Positions 11,162 to 23,558 of a stretch of DNA of 64,000 nt are shown piece after piece. The DNA is from Chlorokybus atmophyticus (taxonomy: Eukaryota > Streptophyta > Chlorokybophyceae > Chlorokybales > Chlorokybaceae). The stretch spans positions 132,192 to 196,191 of the forward strand of contig RHPI01001010.1 in NCBI GenBank assembly GCA_009103225.1, in the 5' to 3' direction. Both the position numbers and the translations under genes were made by a program. The notes under the pieces are model-generated. The model searched no databases. It saw nothing but the letters and a program-made list of their open reading frames with translations, and was not told the DNA's origin. The number at the start of each line of letters is the position of its first letter. Position 1 is the first letter of the stretch.

Positions 11162-12684
11162 ATGAACACAACACGACAAGCTGAAGTGGATGAGTTGAGT
11201 GCTCCACTTGATGAGCTCTCCCTTCAACAACAAGGTATTGAAATGGGCATACTCATGATGTGGATGTCACTGTTAACAGTATCAGCACTTTCTTGTTGAT
11301 GAACCAAGCCAAACCTGCAGACAAGGTGGGAGCTCAACCGATATCCCCACCGTCCGTTGATGACGACGCGTGGCGGCTGATATTCGCGCGCCTCCCCGTC
11401 GACAACTTCCCCGCGTTGCAGCTTGTGTGCCGGCAGTGGCGACGGGTGGCAGGGGACGAACATTTGTGGCGCGACAACTTTGTGAAGGCAAGTTGTGCGG
11501 GGCGGGGCGGGGCGGGCGGGCGGGTGTGCATGCTTGTACGTGTGTACGTGCCTCTCACATATTTGCGCGCGTGAGCGCGGGTGGGGCGTACTTTTGTACT
11601 TGTGCACGCGTGTGTATGTTTATGCGTGTACTATGTGTGTTGAGTGTTCTTGTGTCTGGGATGCAGATGTACTTGAGTGCATCACTTTGGGTACATTTGT
11701 GTGCAGGGTATATATATATATACGCGCACATCCACCCACACATGTCCAGGCAGTTCACATGCCAAGCAGTTCAGTAAATGCTGTTGTCGCATGCTCATGC
11801 TTGCCTTGCCGTGCATGCGTGCAGAGATGGGAGTTGCGTGGTGTTGAGGGCTACCCGAGCCACCCGTCCTTTTGGTTTGCGCGCGGGGCGGAGCGCACGT
11901 TTGCCATTGCGCACACCGTAAAACACGGGGACACGCTGGCCCGCATCGCAGTAAGGTATGGAGTTGATGTAGCGGAGGTGAAGCGACACAACATGCTGAT
12001 GTCGGACCACGCGTTGCACTCGCGAGCGCGAGTACTCATCCCCGTGCGACACGCGAATGACATAGCTGGCAAGGTAAGAGTTACACATGCTATAGTGGTG
12101 TAGTCAATGCATACCCAACATACTTTGCAATATTGCAATCCAGGCAATGCATGTGTGTACACACCCTCGACACACGCAGGATGAGTGACCTTGATACTCA
12201 CACACATTCCATGCTATCATGTGTGCATGTTGTTGAAGCCAGCTTCTTTATCATGCATGCAGGTTTGCAGCATAGAGTTGGACCCTCACTCGCGGCGTGA
12301 GTTTGCGTTGCTGTCAGATTCCATCAAACATGTTGGGAATACGCTTGACGGCGATGATGATGAGAGGGAGTTGAGTGAAGAGGAAAGGCAGCATGCAAGG
12401 CGCGAGCTGATGGACAAGCTGCGGGACACACTTGTCAAGAGCTTGCGTGTTGAGAGCGCTGTGGCGGATTACTACCTGCAGAACAACAACGGGGACTTGC
12501 GGGCAGCTTACGCAGAGTACCTCAGGTGGGCATGTTGGGGTTGGCTGTATGTTGGTTGTGTATGTGTGCTGATTGTTTGTGTGGGTATGTGCTCATCAGG
12601 GATAAAGAGTGGGAGAGGCAGCAGGGGCAAAAGTTGGCTGGAGCAACATCTGTTGCGGCCTTGAGGAGTGGTTCATTCAGCTAG
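11162..12684 (+). CDS. F-box and LysM domain protein
   Basis: Five exons, 11162-11234, 11321-11487, 11825-12073, 12263-12525 and 12600-12684, give 278 residues in phase. An F-box lies at about residues 38-80 (DDAWRLIFARLPVDNFPAL, then LVCRQWRRVAGDEHLWRDNF). A LysM motif lies at about 110-155 (AHTVKHGDTLARIAVRYGV, ending LIPV). A charged helical C-terminus follows. Plants have a single-copy F-box/LysM family (At1g55000 type). The F-box suggests an SCF ubiquitin-ligase substrate adaptor acting inside the cell, so here the LysM may bind a protein or a sugar-modified target rather than wall chitin. Intron 2 appears to use a GC donor (AAG|GCAAGT at 11488); a GT donor six bases upstream (TTT|GTGAAG) also keeps frame. 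Exons 3 to 5 recur exactly at 6785-7644. Confidence 0.9.
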
Positions 12685-13070
12685 AGTGGTACATCAACGG
12701 CTGGTAGATTGACATCGAGTGTATACATCACGAGTTACGAGACTGGCTCGCAAGTAATCTGCAGCAGCTTTGCCTTGGCGCATGTGTAGCTCAATAAATA
12801 AAGCTGGGTTGCTGAGTCTATGATAGACAGCTTCATCATTCGTGGTTCTGATGAACTGGTGAATTCCATTTCATAGCCACAGGCGTTATTACTGTGAACC
12901 ACACACAGCCAGTGAGGCGCATGTGTGCTGGGTAGGCAGCTACATGTGTGGCAGTCATTGGGTGGTGTGCATGCACGGCCTAAACCACCTATCACCCCAC
13001 ACTATCAGCCATGTCCTAATGTGGATGCAAATGTGAAGCTGTTTTGGGTATGCTGTCGATAACACTCACA
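11824..13070. repeat. source copy of a 1,247-bp exact duplicate
   Basis: The block is identical to 6784-8030. In this copy it joins smoothly to the F-box exons upstream and to the convergent DUF4239-like gene downstream, so this is the authentic location. Confidence 0.9.
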
Positions 13071-13309
13071 ACATACAGTAAAACCTGTGCTGTTGCTTGC
13101 TTATTGTGTGCGTACCTCATTCTGACATGATGCTTAAAGGTCTGCTCTAAGCATTACGAATTAGCAACACCTCGGAAAGCATTATCTGACAGCTCTTCAG
13201 CATGCTCCAACTGATACGCAGTTTCTCAACTCTCCTGCAAATCGAACTGCTGATAGGCTCCAAAACTTTTTCTCCTCCGCTCACCTACCCGTGCAAGTGG
13301 CACCCACTT

Positions 13310-15649
13310 TCATTCCATCAGCGACAGCTCTTCCAACTCCTGGCGTACTCGCCTCCTCAGCGGTCCCAGTATGGACGACACTGTGTCGTCATCGATCAAG
13401 TTGGCAATGGTGAAGTAGCCCCTGAACAAGTCTTGGAGGTCGTAGAGGATGTTGGCCAGCAGGCCGAAGGAGCCAATGAGCAGCGAGAAGAGGTAACGCT
13501 GGCCGTCCCATGGGTGCTGGAAAGTGGTGAGAAGGAAGGCGAAAACGGCAGTGGAACCCAGGATGGTCAGGTTGACCTGCAGATGATGTTGTGTCACGCT
13601 GTGCATATGGTAACATACCACCAGACCAATGGCATATAGTCATGTCATAAAAACCAGGGCTTGTGGTGACAATGTATACACAGCACTTGTTCCGTGCACA
13701 ATACGACCAAGCTGCATATTGATGGCTACTAGCTTGTACTTTTAGACTAAGTGGTTGCAATGCACAACACTTGGTTGCATCACTGAATACTTGCATGCTC
13801 ATAGCATGGAATGGAGATCAGATTGCAACTCATGCCTTACCCAGTGGATGAACGGCAGTTTTGCATTGCCGGCACTGAGTCTCTGGCTGCGCTTGGCTGA
13901 TATCGCCCTGACTGAGTCGCTAACGCGGCCGATGCGGCCAGCGATGGACAGGCCCAGCTTGTTGTACCTGCAAGCCAAATGCACTTGATCAGTTCCAAGC
14001 TCTCAATTGATACAAAGACAAAGCCTTGCTGACTGTGTACCGGCTGCTTTGCAGCTCGCTATCACTGAGCTCATATACTAAGCGTAAGATGTTGAGCATG
14101 GGGTCGTCCACGACCAACGCCCGAAGCTCCGTGTCGGGATCGGCAAAGAACGAGTCCTACCCAGACAAGAGATGATATATACTTGTACAAGCTTTGCGTA
14201 AAGTGCGTGACCACAAACCTGTGTATAGTTGAAGATCTGCATGACACTGCGACGTAAGCGGTCGGGATCGTCCTTGAACAAGCCCTCAATATCCTGCAAC
14301 AGAACAGTGCAGAGGGCTGCTTCCTCATGCAAGATGCGGCGAATGTTCTCCTGCCTGTGTGCATGCCATAGGTTTACAAGCAGCTACATTGACTGAGTAA
14401 GAGTGCGCAATACATAAGCATTGAAGTACCTTTCCCACAGGAAGGACAGCGTGACGGATACCAACGAAGCAAATGTGATGCCAACAATCGTGTTGAATAC
14501 CCCAACGCATTCACCAACAGCCACCGTATCCTGTCCAATGACACATATAATTATTGTGTTCGTAGTTGTGGGTAGAAACTGAAGTAGTAGTAGCTTGCTC
14601 TGCACATTATGCATGCCAAACCTTTGGGTGCACTGGAATAGAGTCATTGACCAGCGTAGTCAGATCAGGGAACGCAAACCAGGACACCGCGGAACACAAA
14701 ACAAAGATGCCCAGGTGCTGCGTAAGTATCTCTGCGATTGGAGCTGCCTGGCACATGACCTAATCAGCTACGATTATGGCATCACTGAACTTTGCAGACA
14801 CACTTCAACAGGCTACTCACCTGTCCTGCCACTTTCCCTGTGACAGCTCCGATTGACGTCCCCATAGCTTGCCACGCGTGTTTGCGCTGTTTGCCACTTC
14901 GCATGTCCGAGTCTGCACCGGACAGCACTGGGCTTTCACTCTGTTCAGTGCTGTGCGCGTGCAGCGACACTTGTCTGGTAAAGTCCGCAATGTCCAGGTT
15001 GGGTGATATGAACCTGACAAGCGCATATTGTTAACAATGCACAGTACAGGCAATAGCTTTTGATCATGCCTACTTGTTACCTGGTGCGTTAACACAATCG
15101 CTTGCAACAAGGCGGCCCAAGCACAAACCTGCCAAGCTCATCGGAGAAAATGTAGTTCTGAGCTCGTGTCGGTGATTGACTGCGTGTGTGTAAGTTCAAC
15201 AGCGCCTCGGCCTCCTCAACTTCATCATCGTGCTCAGCATGCAATATGGATGGCTTTGGCGCTGATTGAGCCGGAGACTGGGAAGAGGGTGAGCGGGAGG
15301 AAGGTGATGGTGCCGCATCATTTGCTTTTGCTGCTTTGCCGGCCAAGCACTGAACTCGCCTTGATGGCAACTGTATATGGGACCCAACTTGTACTAAGCT
15401 TCCCCATTGCCGTGAAGGTGCAGCTGCACCAGTCCGTAGCTGTTGCAAGCTAGAAGCAAGCTGCAGCCTGTGAACAAGAGGCTTTGTGCTGGATGGACGT
15501 GACCCATCATTTGGTTGTGTAGTTGTGTGTGCACACTGCTCAGGTGAGCCAACAGGCAGTTGATTGTGTGCACGTGCCACTTGCAGCGTCACCTTCTTGT
15601 GCTTAGGTGTTGGGGCTGGAGCGGCAGGCTGAGTAGCCACGGCGTACAT
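13310..15649 (-). CDS. DUF4239-like integral membrane protein
   Basis: Eight minus-strand exons: 15129-15649, 14821-15013, 14622-14747, 14430-14530, 14219-14354, 14041-14156, 13841-13967 and 13310-13576, giving 528 residues. Residues 1-235 are Ser/Pro/Gln-rich and probably disordered. Hydrophobic segments follow at about 250-275 (IFVLCSAVSWFAF), 285-310 (VFNTIVGITFASLVSVTLSF), and two close to the C-terminus (LTILGSTAVFAFLLTTF and RYLFSLLIGSFGLLANILYD). Between the membrane pairs lies a helical loop with RRILHEEAALCTVLLQDIE. This pattern of paired helices around a soluble helical region resembles DUF4239, a bestrophin-like family of unknown role in plants and bacteria. The match is by pattern, not by alignment. 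The start is the only ATG before an in-frame upstream stop. The gene is divergent from the ATG18-like gene, 550 bp away. Confidence 0.75.
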
Positions 15650-16199
15650 GTCGTCATCGACGTTGTGCTAAGCAGCAGCAGATTGCACTACAACAGGCAG
15701 AATCTATAAGTGCGCTGGAACATCGCGGGTTGTACTGCGATTTCTTTGCACAACAACTTGACAATCAGACAATGCTGCAGACCAGTACATTGGTTGGCAA
15801 TGCTACTGCGTCGTGCTACTGTAGCAAGACGCAGAGTGTTCTTCTGTGCATAGCAACACCTGATCAAAGTGCACAGTCAGACTGCCCTCAATGCATTGCG
15901 AGCGCCTTGCGTTCGGCAATTGCCCACCCAAGAGCCCGATGATGGGACAGGCCAGACAACAAGCTGCAAAAGCTGGCTTCCAGGTAACAGGTCACCAACG
16001 CTACAGTACCGAGCTCTGAGAATCAAATTACCAACTGCCCCAAGGTGAAAGGTTCTCAGTCGCACGAAGCTTCAAGCCTGCACAAAGCAAAGCTCCAAGT
16101 TGCCAGGTTCAAGCTCCCACCTGCCTCAAGCTGCGAGCTTCAACTTGCAACTTTGCCGCCTTGCCTACAGCGTGTCTAGCGTGGTCTCATTTCACAAAC
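15650..16199. promoter_or_regulatory. divergent upstream region, DUF4239-like gene and ATG18-like gene
   Basis: The 550 bp separate two divergent starts and must hold both promoters. It contains several short repeated AAGCT/CAAGC words at 15960-16150. No specific element is recognised. Confidence 0.35.
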
Positions 16200-18658
16200 A
16201 TGCTGGACACGCTGAGTCACGTCAGCTTGGAGCCGCGGCGACAAGTCGAGTGCATTGTGTCTGGACACACTCGTATGCTGGACACGATGGACGACACTTC
16301 TGCTGCTGCCAACGTGGAAGAAAGGTACTGTGACGTGGTGACAGCACCGAAGGCGCCGGAGGCGGTGGCGGCGGCGATTGTCAACGAGCCGCAGGTGGAG
16401 TGGGTGTCAATTGCTTTGCAGGTGCTGGTACGTGGAGGAGGCGATGGGGACGGGCGCTTTCCGGCGCTAGGTCTGGTTAGGCTGCTGTCCTGTTGAGGGT
16501 AGCGCTGCCTGTGGCTGAGTGCGGCGTCAAGGCTACCATCCGTTAGGGGATCTGTTTGGTGCGCTGTGCGCCAAACTGTTGAGTAGGCTGCTGCCGTAGC
16601 TTGGGCGACAATGACATTTCCAACCGTTGGCGCAGCCGGCTCTGTCGGCAATGGCAGCACACCGCAGCCTGAGCTGCTTTGCATGGGGTTCAACCAGGTG
16701 CACAAATGAGAGCCGTCATGATTTGGTTGTACATGTACAGGTGGATGATTAACATCGCTGTCGAGGCGCTCACATCCGCACAGATCGGCCGTCAGGCTGT
16801 GCTGTTGCCGCTCCAATTGCGGCCACAGCACAGCCCGACTTGATGCTAACATGGGCGTCTTTGGGTGTTGTTCCAGCATGATGCCGTAAGCTTGCTCACA
16901 TAGCACAATTTTTGCCGTTTTTACTGTTCCACGCTACACTGCTAGTGACTTGCCATAAGCTCACATTGCGCCATGGAGTTGTTACATGTGGCAGCTTCCA
17001 AACACGGCATCCAACTTAGTTAGTAGCGATTGAGCTGCGCTCTATGGTGTCTTTGCACATTCTGCTCTTTGCAGTGAAACTGTTGAATATTTGACGTTCG
17101 CAGGACTACGGTTGTTTCGCTGTGGGAACAGATGAAGGCTTCAGGATCTACAATGTTGAGCCCTTTGAAGAAACGTTCAGAAGAGGCTTCAGCGGTGCAG
17201 GTGGTGGAGGCATTGGGCACGTTGAGATGCTTTTCCGCTGCAACATCCTCGCGGTTGTTGGCGGTGGCCGCACGCCACGCTTTCCACCAAACAAGGTGCA
17301 TGGTTGGATCAATTTGAGCATAGAACATGCCTGTGCAGCCAATTGTTTCGTGAACCGCTCCCAACCTTCACTGAACCAAGAGTTTCTGTACTGGCAGGTC
17401 ATGATCTGGGATGACCATCAGAGTCGGTGCATCGGAGAGCTGTCGTTTCGAAGTGAGGTCCGCGCTGTGAGGCTCAGGCGGGAAAGGATTGTGGTGGTTT
17501 TGGAGCAGAAGATCTACGTGTACAACTTCTCGGACTTGAAGCTGTTGCAGCAGATTGATACCATGCCTAATCCACGCGGGCTGTGCGCTCTCTCTCCTGC
17601 TGCCAGCAGTACCGTTCTAGTCTGCCCAGGGCTTAACCGTGGCCAAGTATGTCAATCATGCTGGTCAACACGTATTGTTTGAGGCTGTTGCGACCGCTTG
17701 CAGCCAGGCATGCGCAGGGCTATACACCATCAATTGCTGATGCTCTGTTGCGCAGGTGCGCATTGAGCTGTATGACCAGAAGAAAACCAAGTTTATTGTT
17801 GCACACACTTCAGCGCTCGCTTGCATTGCCCTCACCATGGACGGTAGCCGGTTGGCGACATGCAGCGATAGGGGCACTCTGGTCCGAATCTTTGATACAG
17901 CCGAAGCAACACTTTTGCAAGAGGTAAGTTGATTGGTCACACACACAAAGCACTGTCCATCTAAGTGCACTCAAGCATCTGCTATGTCTCAACAGGTTCG
18001 CAGAGGAGCAGACAGAGCGATGATATATAGCATATCGTTTGCTCCAAGTGGGCAGTGGCTTGCGGTGTCAAGCGACAAAGGCACGATACACGTCTTCGCA
18101 TTGCACAAGGGGGCTGTTGTGGAAGACCCTACACTTGATGCCCCTGCAAGCGACCCGATGAAGGCAGTGAGCCCAGGGCGCCAAGCAACACCCGTGCGGA
18201 ACGCACAGTCTGCCCTGTCACTGTTCAAAGGTAGGTCGACCACGCGCGACACACATACTTGCTCCCATTCGCTCCCATCAGCTTGGCATATGTACACGAC
18301 ATAGAGTCAGCAGTGCTCGAGACATTCAACGGGCGTGTTTGTGCCATACAACAGGTCTTCTGCCAAAGTATTTCAGCTCTGAGTGGTCGTTTGCGCAATT
18401 TCGATTGCCTGAGGAAACCAAGTCGATTGTAGCATTCGGCCCTCAACGCAACACCATTATCATTGTCTCAGCAGATGGCAGGTGCGCGACGGCATCTGAC
18501 TACCCATTCACTTACTCGGCTGCTGCCAATGCTGATGATTGCGTGATCTATTGTGCAGTTTCCACAAGTGCGCGTTTGACCCTTTGTCTGGAGGTGAGTG
18601 TGTACAACAGTCTTACACCAAGTTCATGAAATCGGAGGATGAGGAAATGCCCGAGTAG
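16200..18658 (+). CDS. ATG18: ATG18/WIPI-type PROPPIN autophagy protein
   Basis: Seven exons, 16200-16421, 17104-17295, 17398-17646, 17756-17923, 17996-18230, 18355-18481 and 18559-18658, give 430 residues. Diagnostic segments are [64 protein letters not shown], the phosphoinositide-binding VRRG at residues 278-281, [20 protein letters not shown] and [20 protein letters not shown]. PROPPINs are seven-bladed WD40-like propellers that bind PI3P and PI(3,5)P2 through the (F/L)RRG motif and act in phagophore growth. Here the first motif residue is Val rather than Phe or Leu, a mild change. The last exon reads through a GTGAGT-like string (GGAGGTGAG) in frame to [12 protein letters not shown], which fits the family. 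The start is ATG 16200; an in-frame ATG at 16275 is possible. Specific assignment among the ATG18 paralogues is not attempted. Confidence 0.94.
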
Positions 18659-19499
18659 GCCAAGCAGCTGCAGATGGTGTGGACCGTGCCAACTTCTATG
18701 ACTGCGATGTTCAACAGCGGTAGCTCACTTTACCAATACCACTTACTCTCCTGTAGCATAGCTTTGGCTTCCCAGTTACTGTTACCTCATTTGCACCTGT
18801 TGCGGCTAGCCTGTACAGTGCTCGCATAGCTGGCTCAACAGGTGCATGTGTACACCCTTGTAGATTATTATAAATAGTTTTCCTATTCCCAGTTGCAGAC
18901 CATTGTTTGGTATTGTAAGTTGTGGTTGTTCCGACTGGATTGATGAATAGAAAGTTAGAAAGTTATTGCAGTTCTGCCTTGTTGTTGCTGTTACTTGAAT
19001 GAATGGTGTACAGGATATGATGCCAGTAGTTGTAGACATGCACGACATCACTCACAGCGTGCCAAACAGCATGCAAGCACAGTGTAACACAACCACCGGG
19101 CTATACACACTGTCTGTTCCAAGCTCACTACACTACACTAGTCTAGACCTCCCCGTTAGACAAGCATACATGCATATGAGTAGTGCATTACCTGCCCACA
19201 CGGGCTCTGTTAGTTGGCGTTGACAACGGCAGCTACAGCAGCAGCAAGGATGACGACTCCCACCCGCCAGCTCTCGCTTCCCGCCACCAGCTCAGCTCTG
19301 CAGCAGCTGCTGCTGCGTCGTCTCTTGTTACCCTAACCCTCGCAGTGCAGTGCCAACGTCAGCACTGCGCCGCGAAGGGCCTCTACATGGCAGTTAGGCA
19401 GGTGGTGTAACACAATAGAATTCAGCGGCAAGGGGCATGCTTCCCCCCAGCTGTTATGTACACGACAACGAGCATTAATTAATCCGGAGCGCTGTGGCT
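18659..19499. other. intergenic, no gene seen
   Basis: 3' flank of the ATG18-like gene followed by non-coding sequence. A short string ttaccctaaccctcgc lies near 19327; it is not a telomere repeat array. No exon is recognised. Confidence 0.4.
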
Positions 19500-19772
19500 C
19501 TAGCATAGCACACAGATGTACAGGGTCGGGGTCGCGTGCTGCTGCACGTCATAACTGACAGCAAACCTGGCCGTACAGATGATTGCGAACATCTCGTCTC
19601 GCACAGCGTCATGCATGGTGACACGCACACGCCCTATCATCGCAGCAAGTGCACGCCATCGGGTGTCAGCGTCGCTCCACACACGCAATGCATGCTTTAC
19701 CCGCGCCAGCAGTGGGTATGGTAGGGCCAGCAGCATGCGCATTGCCGTCTCTACAAGTGTCATTTGGAACAC
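19500..19772 (-). CDS. possible small unidentified protein or exon
   Basis: Unrecognised. The minus-strand frame of 90 codons begins at ATG 19772 and encodes a hydrophobic then basic sequence (MRMLLALPYPLLARVKHAL, TRWRALAAMIGRVRV). Composition is more protein-like than neighbouring frames, which are rich in His, Thr and Cys from TG/CA repeats. No conserved domain was recognised and no upstream exon could be tied to it, so it may be a chance frame. Confidence 0.25.
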   Translation of the reverse strand: MFQMTLVETAMRMLLALPYPLLARVKHALRVWSDADTRWRALAAMIGRVRVTMHDAVRDEMFAIICTARFAVSYDVQQHATPTLYICVLC

Positions 19773-20810
19773 TTGGTGTGCTTCTTGTTGGTGCCATGGC
19801 TTCTATTCATTACCACTTTCAAGCATACAGTAATGTACACCAAGGGCAGTAGAGCAGCTGCGTAGAAAGGTAGCCCGGTGGTGTATTATTTTGATATTGA
19901 TGCTGTGCGTGCGGTGCATGTCATGTTGTGACTGCCTCAATGCATATATCCTACGCATGCGCATGCGTGTCCTGCATGTTGTACACAAAATGCGATGTGG
20001 GGTGGCGCATGTGTACCACGAGCGGCTCCGTACCATACCACACGAGCAGGCACCACACCGAACTCAATATCACAGCAACACGCACAGCCGTTGGCTCCCA
20101 TACTGTCTACGCAATCGCTGTCCGCCTCCGTGGAAAGCATGGGTTATCGGTGACCAACCAAGTATGCTGCTGCCACTGTGAAAGCTTCCCCATCCGTCAC
20201 ATTGTTGGTGGACTGCAGGGGTTTGCATTGCTGCAACATGAGTGGATGCATGCGCGTAATATTATCGATATTACTACAAAAACACGCTCCACTAGCTCAC
20301 ACAAAAACGCTGGCACGTACACATATGCAAACCATCACGATGCATGCTGCAGTGGTGTCTTGAATTGATGTACACTCTCCTTGAACGACAACTATGTTAG
20401 TAGCCGTACCATGCTGGCAGTGGCCACAGCCATGAAGCGGACACTGAGCCAAGTGCACTCACAGCAGTAAAACAATAAACTCTGCACGCGTCTCTCAGCA
20501 CCGTGCTCGCCTCCAGTCTTGAAAGCATGTCACTGCACTGCTTTAGTTGAAACTCTACAGCTATACATTAACAGTGGCCCGTCTTGCAGTGTAAGAATGA
20601 AGTTCTTTGAACGGGCACTACGTAACAACCAAACCATCGCTCTTTGCCTTGGCCCAAGCTCATTGCCCTCTGTTCGAATTCATGAGTCCATCTGGCGATG
20701 GTCCCCCATTTTGTATTATGACTGGATGCCATTGCCCCTCAGCTGGACTACCAGGTGGAGCGATGGCCTGCCACACATGGAGTGTCAACATGTCAACATG
20801 CCTGGCTCGC
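19773..20810. other. intergenic, one weak exon candidate
   Basis: A plus-strand stretch at about 20060-20160 encodes ELNITATRTAVGSHTVYAIA and ends at a GTATGC donor-like site. No partner exons were found and the opposite strand also has an open frame. Nothing else is recognised. Confidence 0.3.
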
Positions 20811-23153
20811 TCATGCAATGTTGCAGCATTGTTGGATCATTACTTGTGTATCATCTTCTAGGCCCGTAGACCCAGGAGCACCGTCCTCCCGCAATTCGTC
20901 GACTAACTTGCGCAACTTGCTTTCGCATCTGCGCATTCACCGCAGATAGATATTAACACAGCTGTAATTAGGTTGCGAAACTTGGCAGGTACGGATACTT
21001 CACACTTGCGCATGCAATGATGCCCTTGCTAGGCACTGACTGCGCTTAGCATACGTGCCTGTTTGCACAACCACTTCACCCTTGCATACGCACTGTGCAT
21101 GACAAGGTGATGAACATATGAACATCCAAGGGTGCAATCATACCTGCGATGCTCCTCCGCAAACCGCTGCGTGCGAATCTGAGCTCTCAGAAGCCGACGC
21201 AGCTTAGAATCCGATCTGCAGCACAATACATGGCACGTGAGGCATTGCCATTGGCATGCTTGAAATCAAGTTGCTTTGCGCGCACCTTGTGGCATCCTCA
21301 CGAGCACTTGCGGCTTTGCCTTCCAGTTCAGCAATCCGCGCCAGGTACTGTTGCTCCAAGCGAGTTGAAGCTTGCGATTGTGCCTGTGTCAACAATTCAG
21401 ATGTCACTGACGATGACGGAACCAGCAACCTCACCAACCGGCCTGCAGCATGTGTAAAACCACACCTCTAGGGTGTCGATGCGCTTCTGCATTTCAATCG
21501 CCCTTGCAGTGGACTCAATCAGCTGGCCATGACACAGCCAAATGTCAGTGTTACAACAACAATATCATACAGAGAGAGTTAGTGTACACAACCCACACAC
21601 CTGCTTTTCCAGCTCGCGGTGTATCTGCAATGTGGTGGCTGCCGCAGCAGGTGGCAGAGCACCACGAGGCTGTGCATCTAAAGCGGAGCGTTGCAGAGGG
21701 GACTGGTGCTCAGCTGGTCGGCTGGAAGGCGCATTAAGAGTTGAAATGAGACAGACAGCAACTGTACAAAGGGTCTCAGAACCCAATAACCACAGTAACA
21801 ACTGCGCCTGCCCTCCATATGCAATGGTCTCCCCCAGTACAGTCCTCAGTGTGGAATGGAGAAAATACTCAGCAACTGAGTAGAGATAGCAACTCATAAC
21901 AGCTGTTCAACATGATCTGGTTGCCCAAGACACAACCCTCCTGCTCTTGGCGCACTGTTCTGCAATTCCATAGCTGGCAACACTCTGCATTGACTTGCCG
22001 CTGGCAGGTGTAAAGGCTGCACTAATGGCTTTGAGGAATAGGCAGGGCAAAGGGGTGTAGGTGGATGTGAGATGGCTAAGACAAGGAACAGAAGGCAACA
22101 GCTGCCGTATAAGTAAAATGTTGCAAAGATAAGATACTGCGCTCAAGTTAACGAGTGATGGCTCTGACTGCAGTAAGTCTGCCCGACAGCATAATGCACT
22201 GCCGACACATGCAATGGGGAGTCAGCAACAGGCTGCCCTTGCTAGGGAAGTTGCTCTGAGACCATAATAAGAAAAAGCAATAAGAGAAGCAGCCATACTC
22301 ACCCTGGAGGTGATGCCGGTCTTGGAACCCTAAAACTGTTTGGCGAAGGCGAGCGACTCCTTGGTGTTGGCGAGCGGCTGCGACCTGCTTAAACCACCAA
22401 TTGTCATTGCCAAGTGACAGCTGTGGTTGCTGATGTGTGCATGCAAACACGCATCTGCACGCCTGATGTGTGCATGCACGCAAGTACGTCTGCGCACATA
22501 AATGCACAAGCTCAGAGTAACACTAACAACCGTTAGGGGAGCGTGATCGCGAGCGCTTCAGGCCTCTTGGTGAAGGAGAGCGGCTAAGCGAGCGCCTGTC
22601 GCGTGGCGACCATCGGCGACCAACGTCGGGCGATCTGCGCCGGTCACTGGGCGACCGCGGGCGGTAAGACCTTGACCGCCCACCTGCAAGCCAACACTAC
22701 ATTCAAGCCACCCCCAACGCAAACTTACAAGCATATGATACCTCTGTCTAACTATGCTCGTTTCTTACCTTTCAAGTGTGGTGGCAAGCCGGTCCGGCGG
22801 AGCTCCGCTGCTCCATGCGCAAAGTTGCAAGCTGAACCTTTGTAGCACTGCCCTTCTCTGCAAGAAAACCGTCATGTCAATGCATGCATGCAGCTATGAG
22901 ACACACGCCTTGCTCTATGCAATCAGTGACAGTGTGCAATGCATAGGGCAGGCATGCAGGCAGCAACAGCTTACTGAAAATTGCGACACAGTTTAGTCTT
23001 GAAAAAGTCGTGCGCCTCCTCACCACCATTACCACCACCACCACCACCACCACCACCGTTGCCGCCACCGTCGCCATTGCGCCCGCCGTAGCGGTCGCCG
23101 CCTCTGAAGCCCCCTCCTCCACCCCGAGGACCTCCTCCACCACGGTGAGCCAT
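20811..23153 (-). CDS. CCCH zinc-finger protein with RS-rich region and coiled coil
   Basis: Nine minus-strand exons: 22975-23153, 22769-22857, 22531-22683, 22303-22384, 21601-21721, 21466-21522, 21286-21383, 21144-21215 and 20811-20928, giving 322 residues. The order is a Gly/Arg-rich N-terminus (RGG-like, residues 3-45); one CCCH finger with Cys56, Cys64, Cys70 and His74 (spacing C-x7-C-x5-C-x3-H), preceded by FFKTKL; an RS-rich stretch (RSRSYRPRSPSDRRRSPDV and RSRSPTPRSRSPSPN); and a helical segment predicted to coil (ELEKQLIESTARAIEMQKR and onward). CCCH fingers of this spacing usually bind RNA, and RS repeats mark splicing-associated proteins, so a nuclear RNA-processing role is likely. 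The finger is split by intron 1, and the phase is restored exactly by splicing. The exact plant orthologue was not identified. It is divergent from PRMT5, 405 bp away. Confidence 0.85.
21967..22146. repeat. 180-bp block, exact copy at 28372-28551
   Basis: This intron sequence of the CCCH/RS gene recurs without a mismatch at an offset of 6,405. The other copy ends at an N, so this one is the authentic location. Confidence 0.9.
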
Positions 23154-23433
23154 TGCAGCAAAAGACGCACCTTACGCCTCGCCCCTTTCCTCCTTCCCTG
23201 CTAACTGTAACCCTGCGGCAACACACAGCGCCGCCCACCGCCTCCACCAACAACAACAACCTCGCCGCCACCGCTCGCAACGACTTCGCCTGGCAGATTT
23301 CTCCACTCGCGTCGCTTCACGAAACCCTAACTCCAGCCCATCGTATTCGACCGATCGGGACGCCAGCATGCACAAGCCAAGCTGGATTGACACCAATAGC
23401 TACATAAATATGCTTGCACTGCGACATGTTATT

Positions 23434-23464
<31 letters not shown>

Positions 23465-23558
23465 GCTTGGTGTACCTGCCATCGCCGTCCGTGTCGCTGT
23501 CTACTTCCAGGGTGTGTCTGGCAGCTGGTAGTCGTTTGTTTCGTGCACATTCACTGCC
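23154..23558. promoter_or_regulatory. divergent upstream region, CCCH/RS gene and PRMT5
   Basis: The 405 bp hold both 5' UTRs and probably both promoters. It includes a GGC-repeat tract at about 23433-23466. Bidirectional use is inferred from spacing. Confidence 0.4.

Noticed and set aside
16428-16906. Minus-strand 229-codon frame opposite the ATG18 gene
   Set aside because: It is antisense to exon 1 and intron 1 of the ATG18-like gene and has no recognisable domain.
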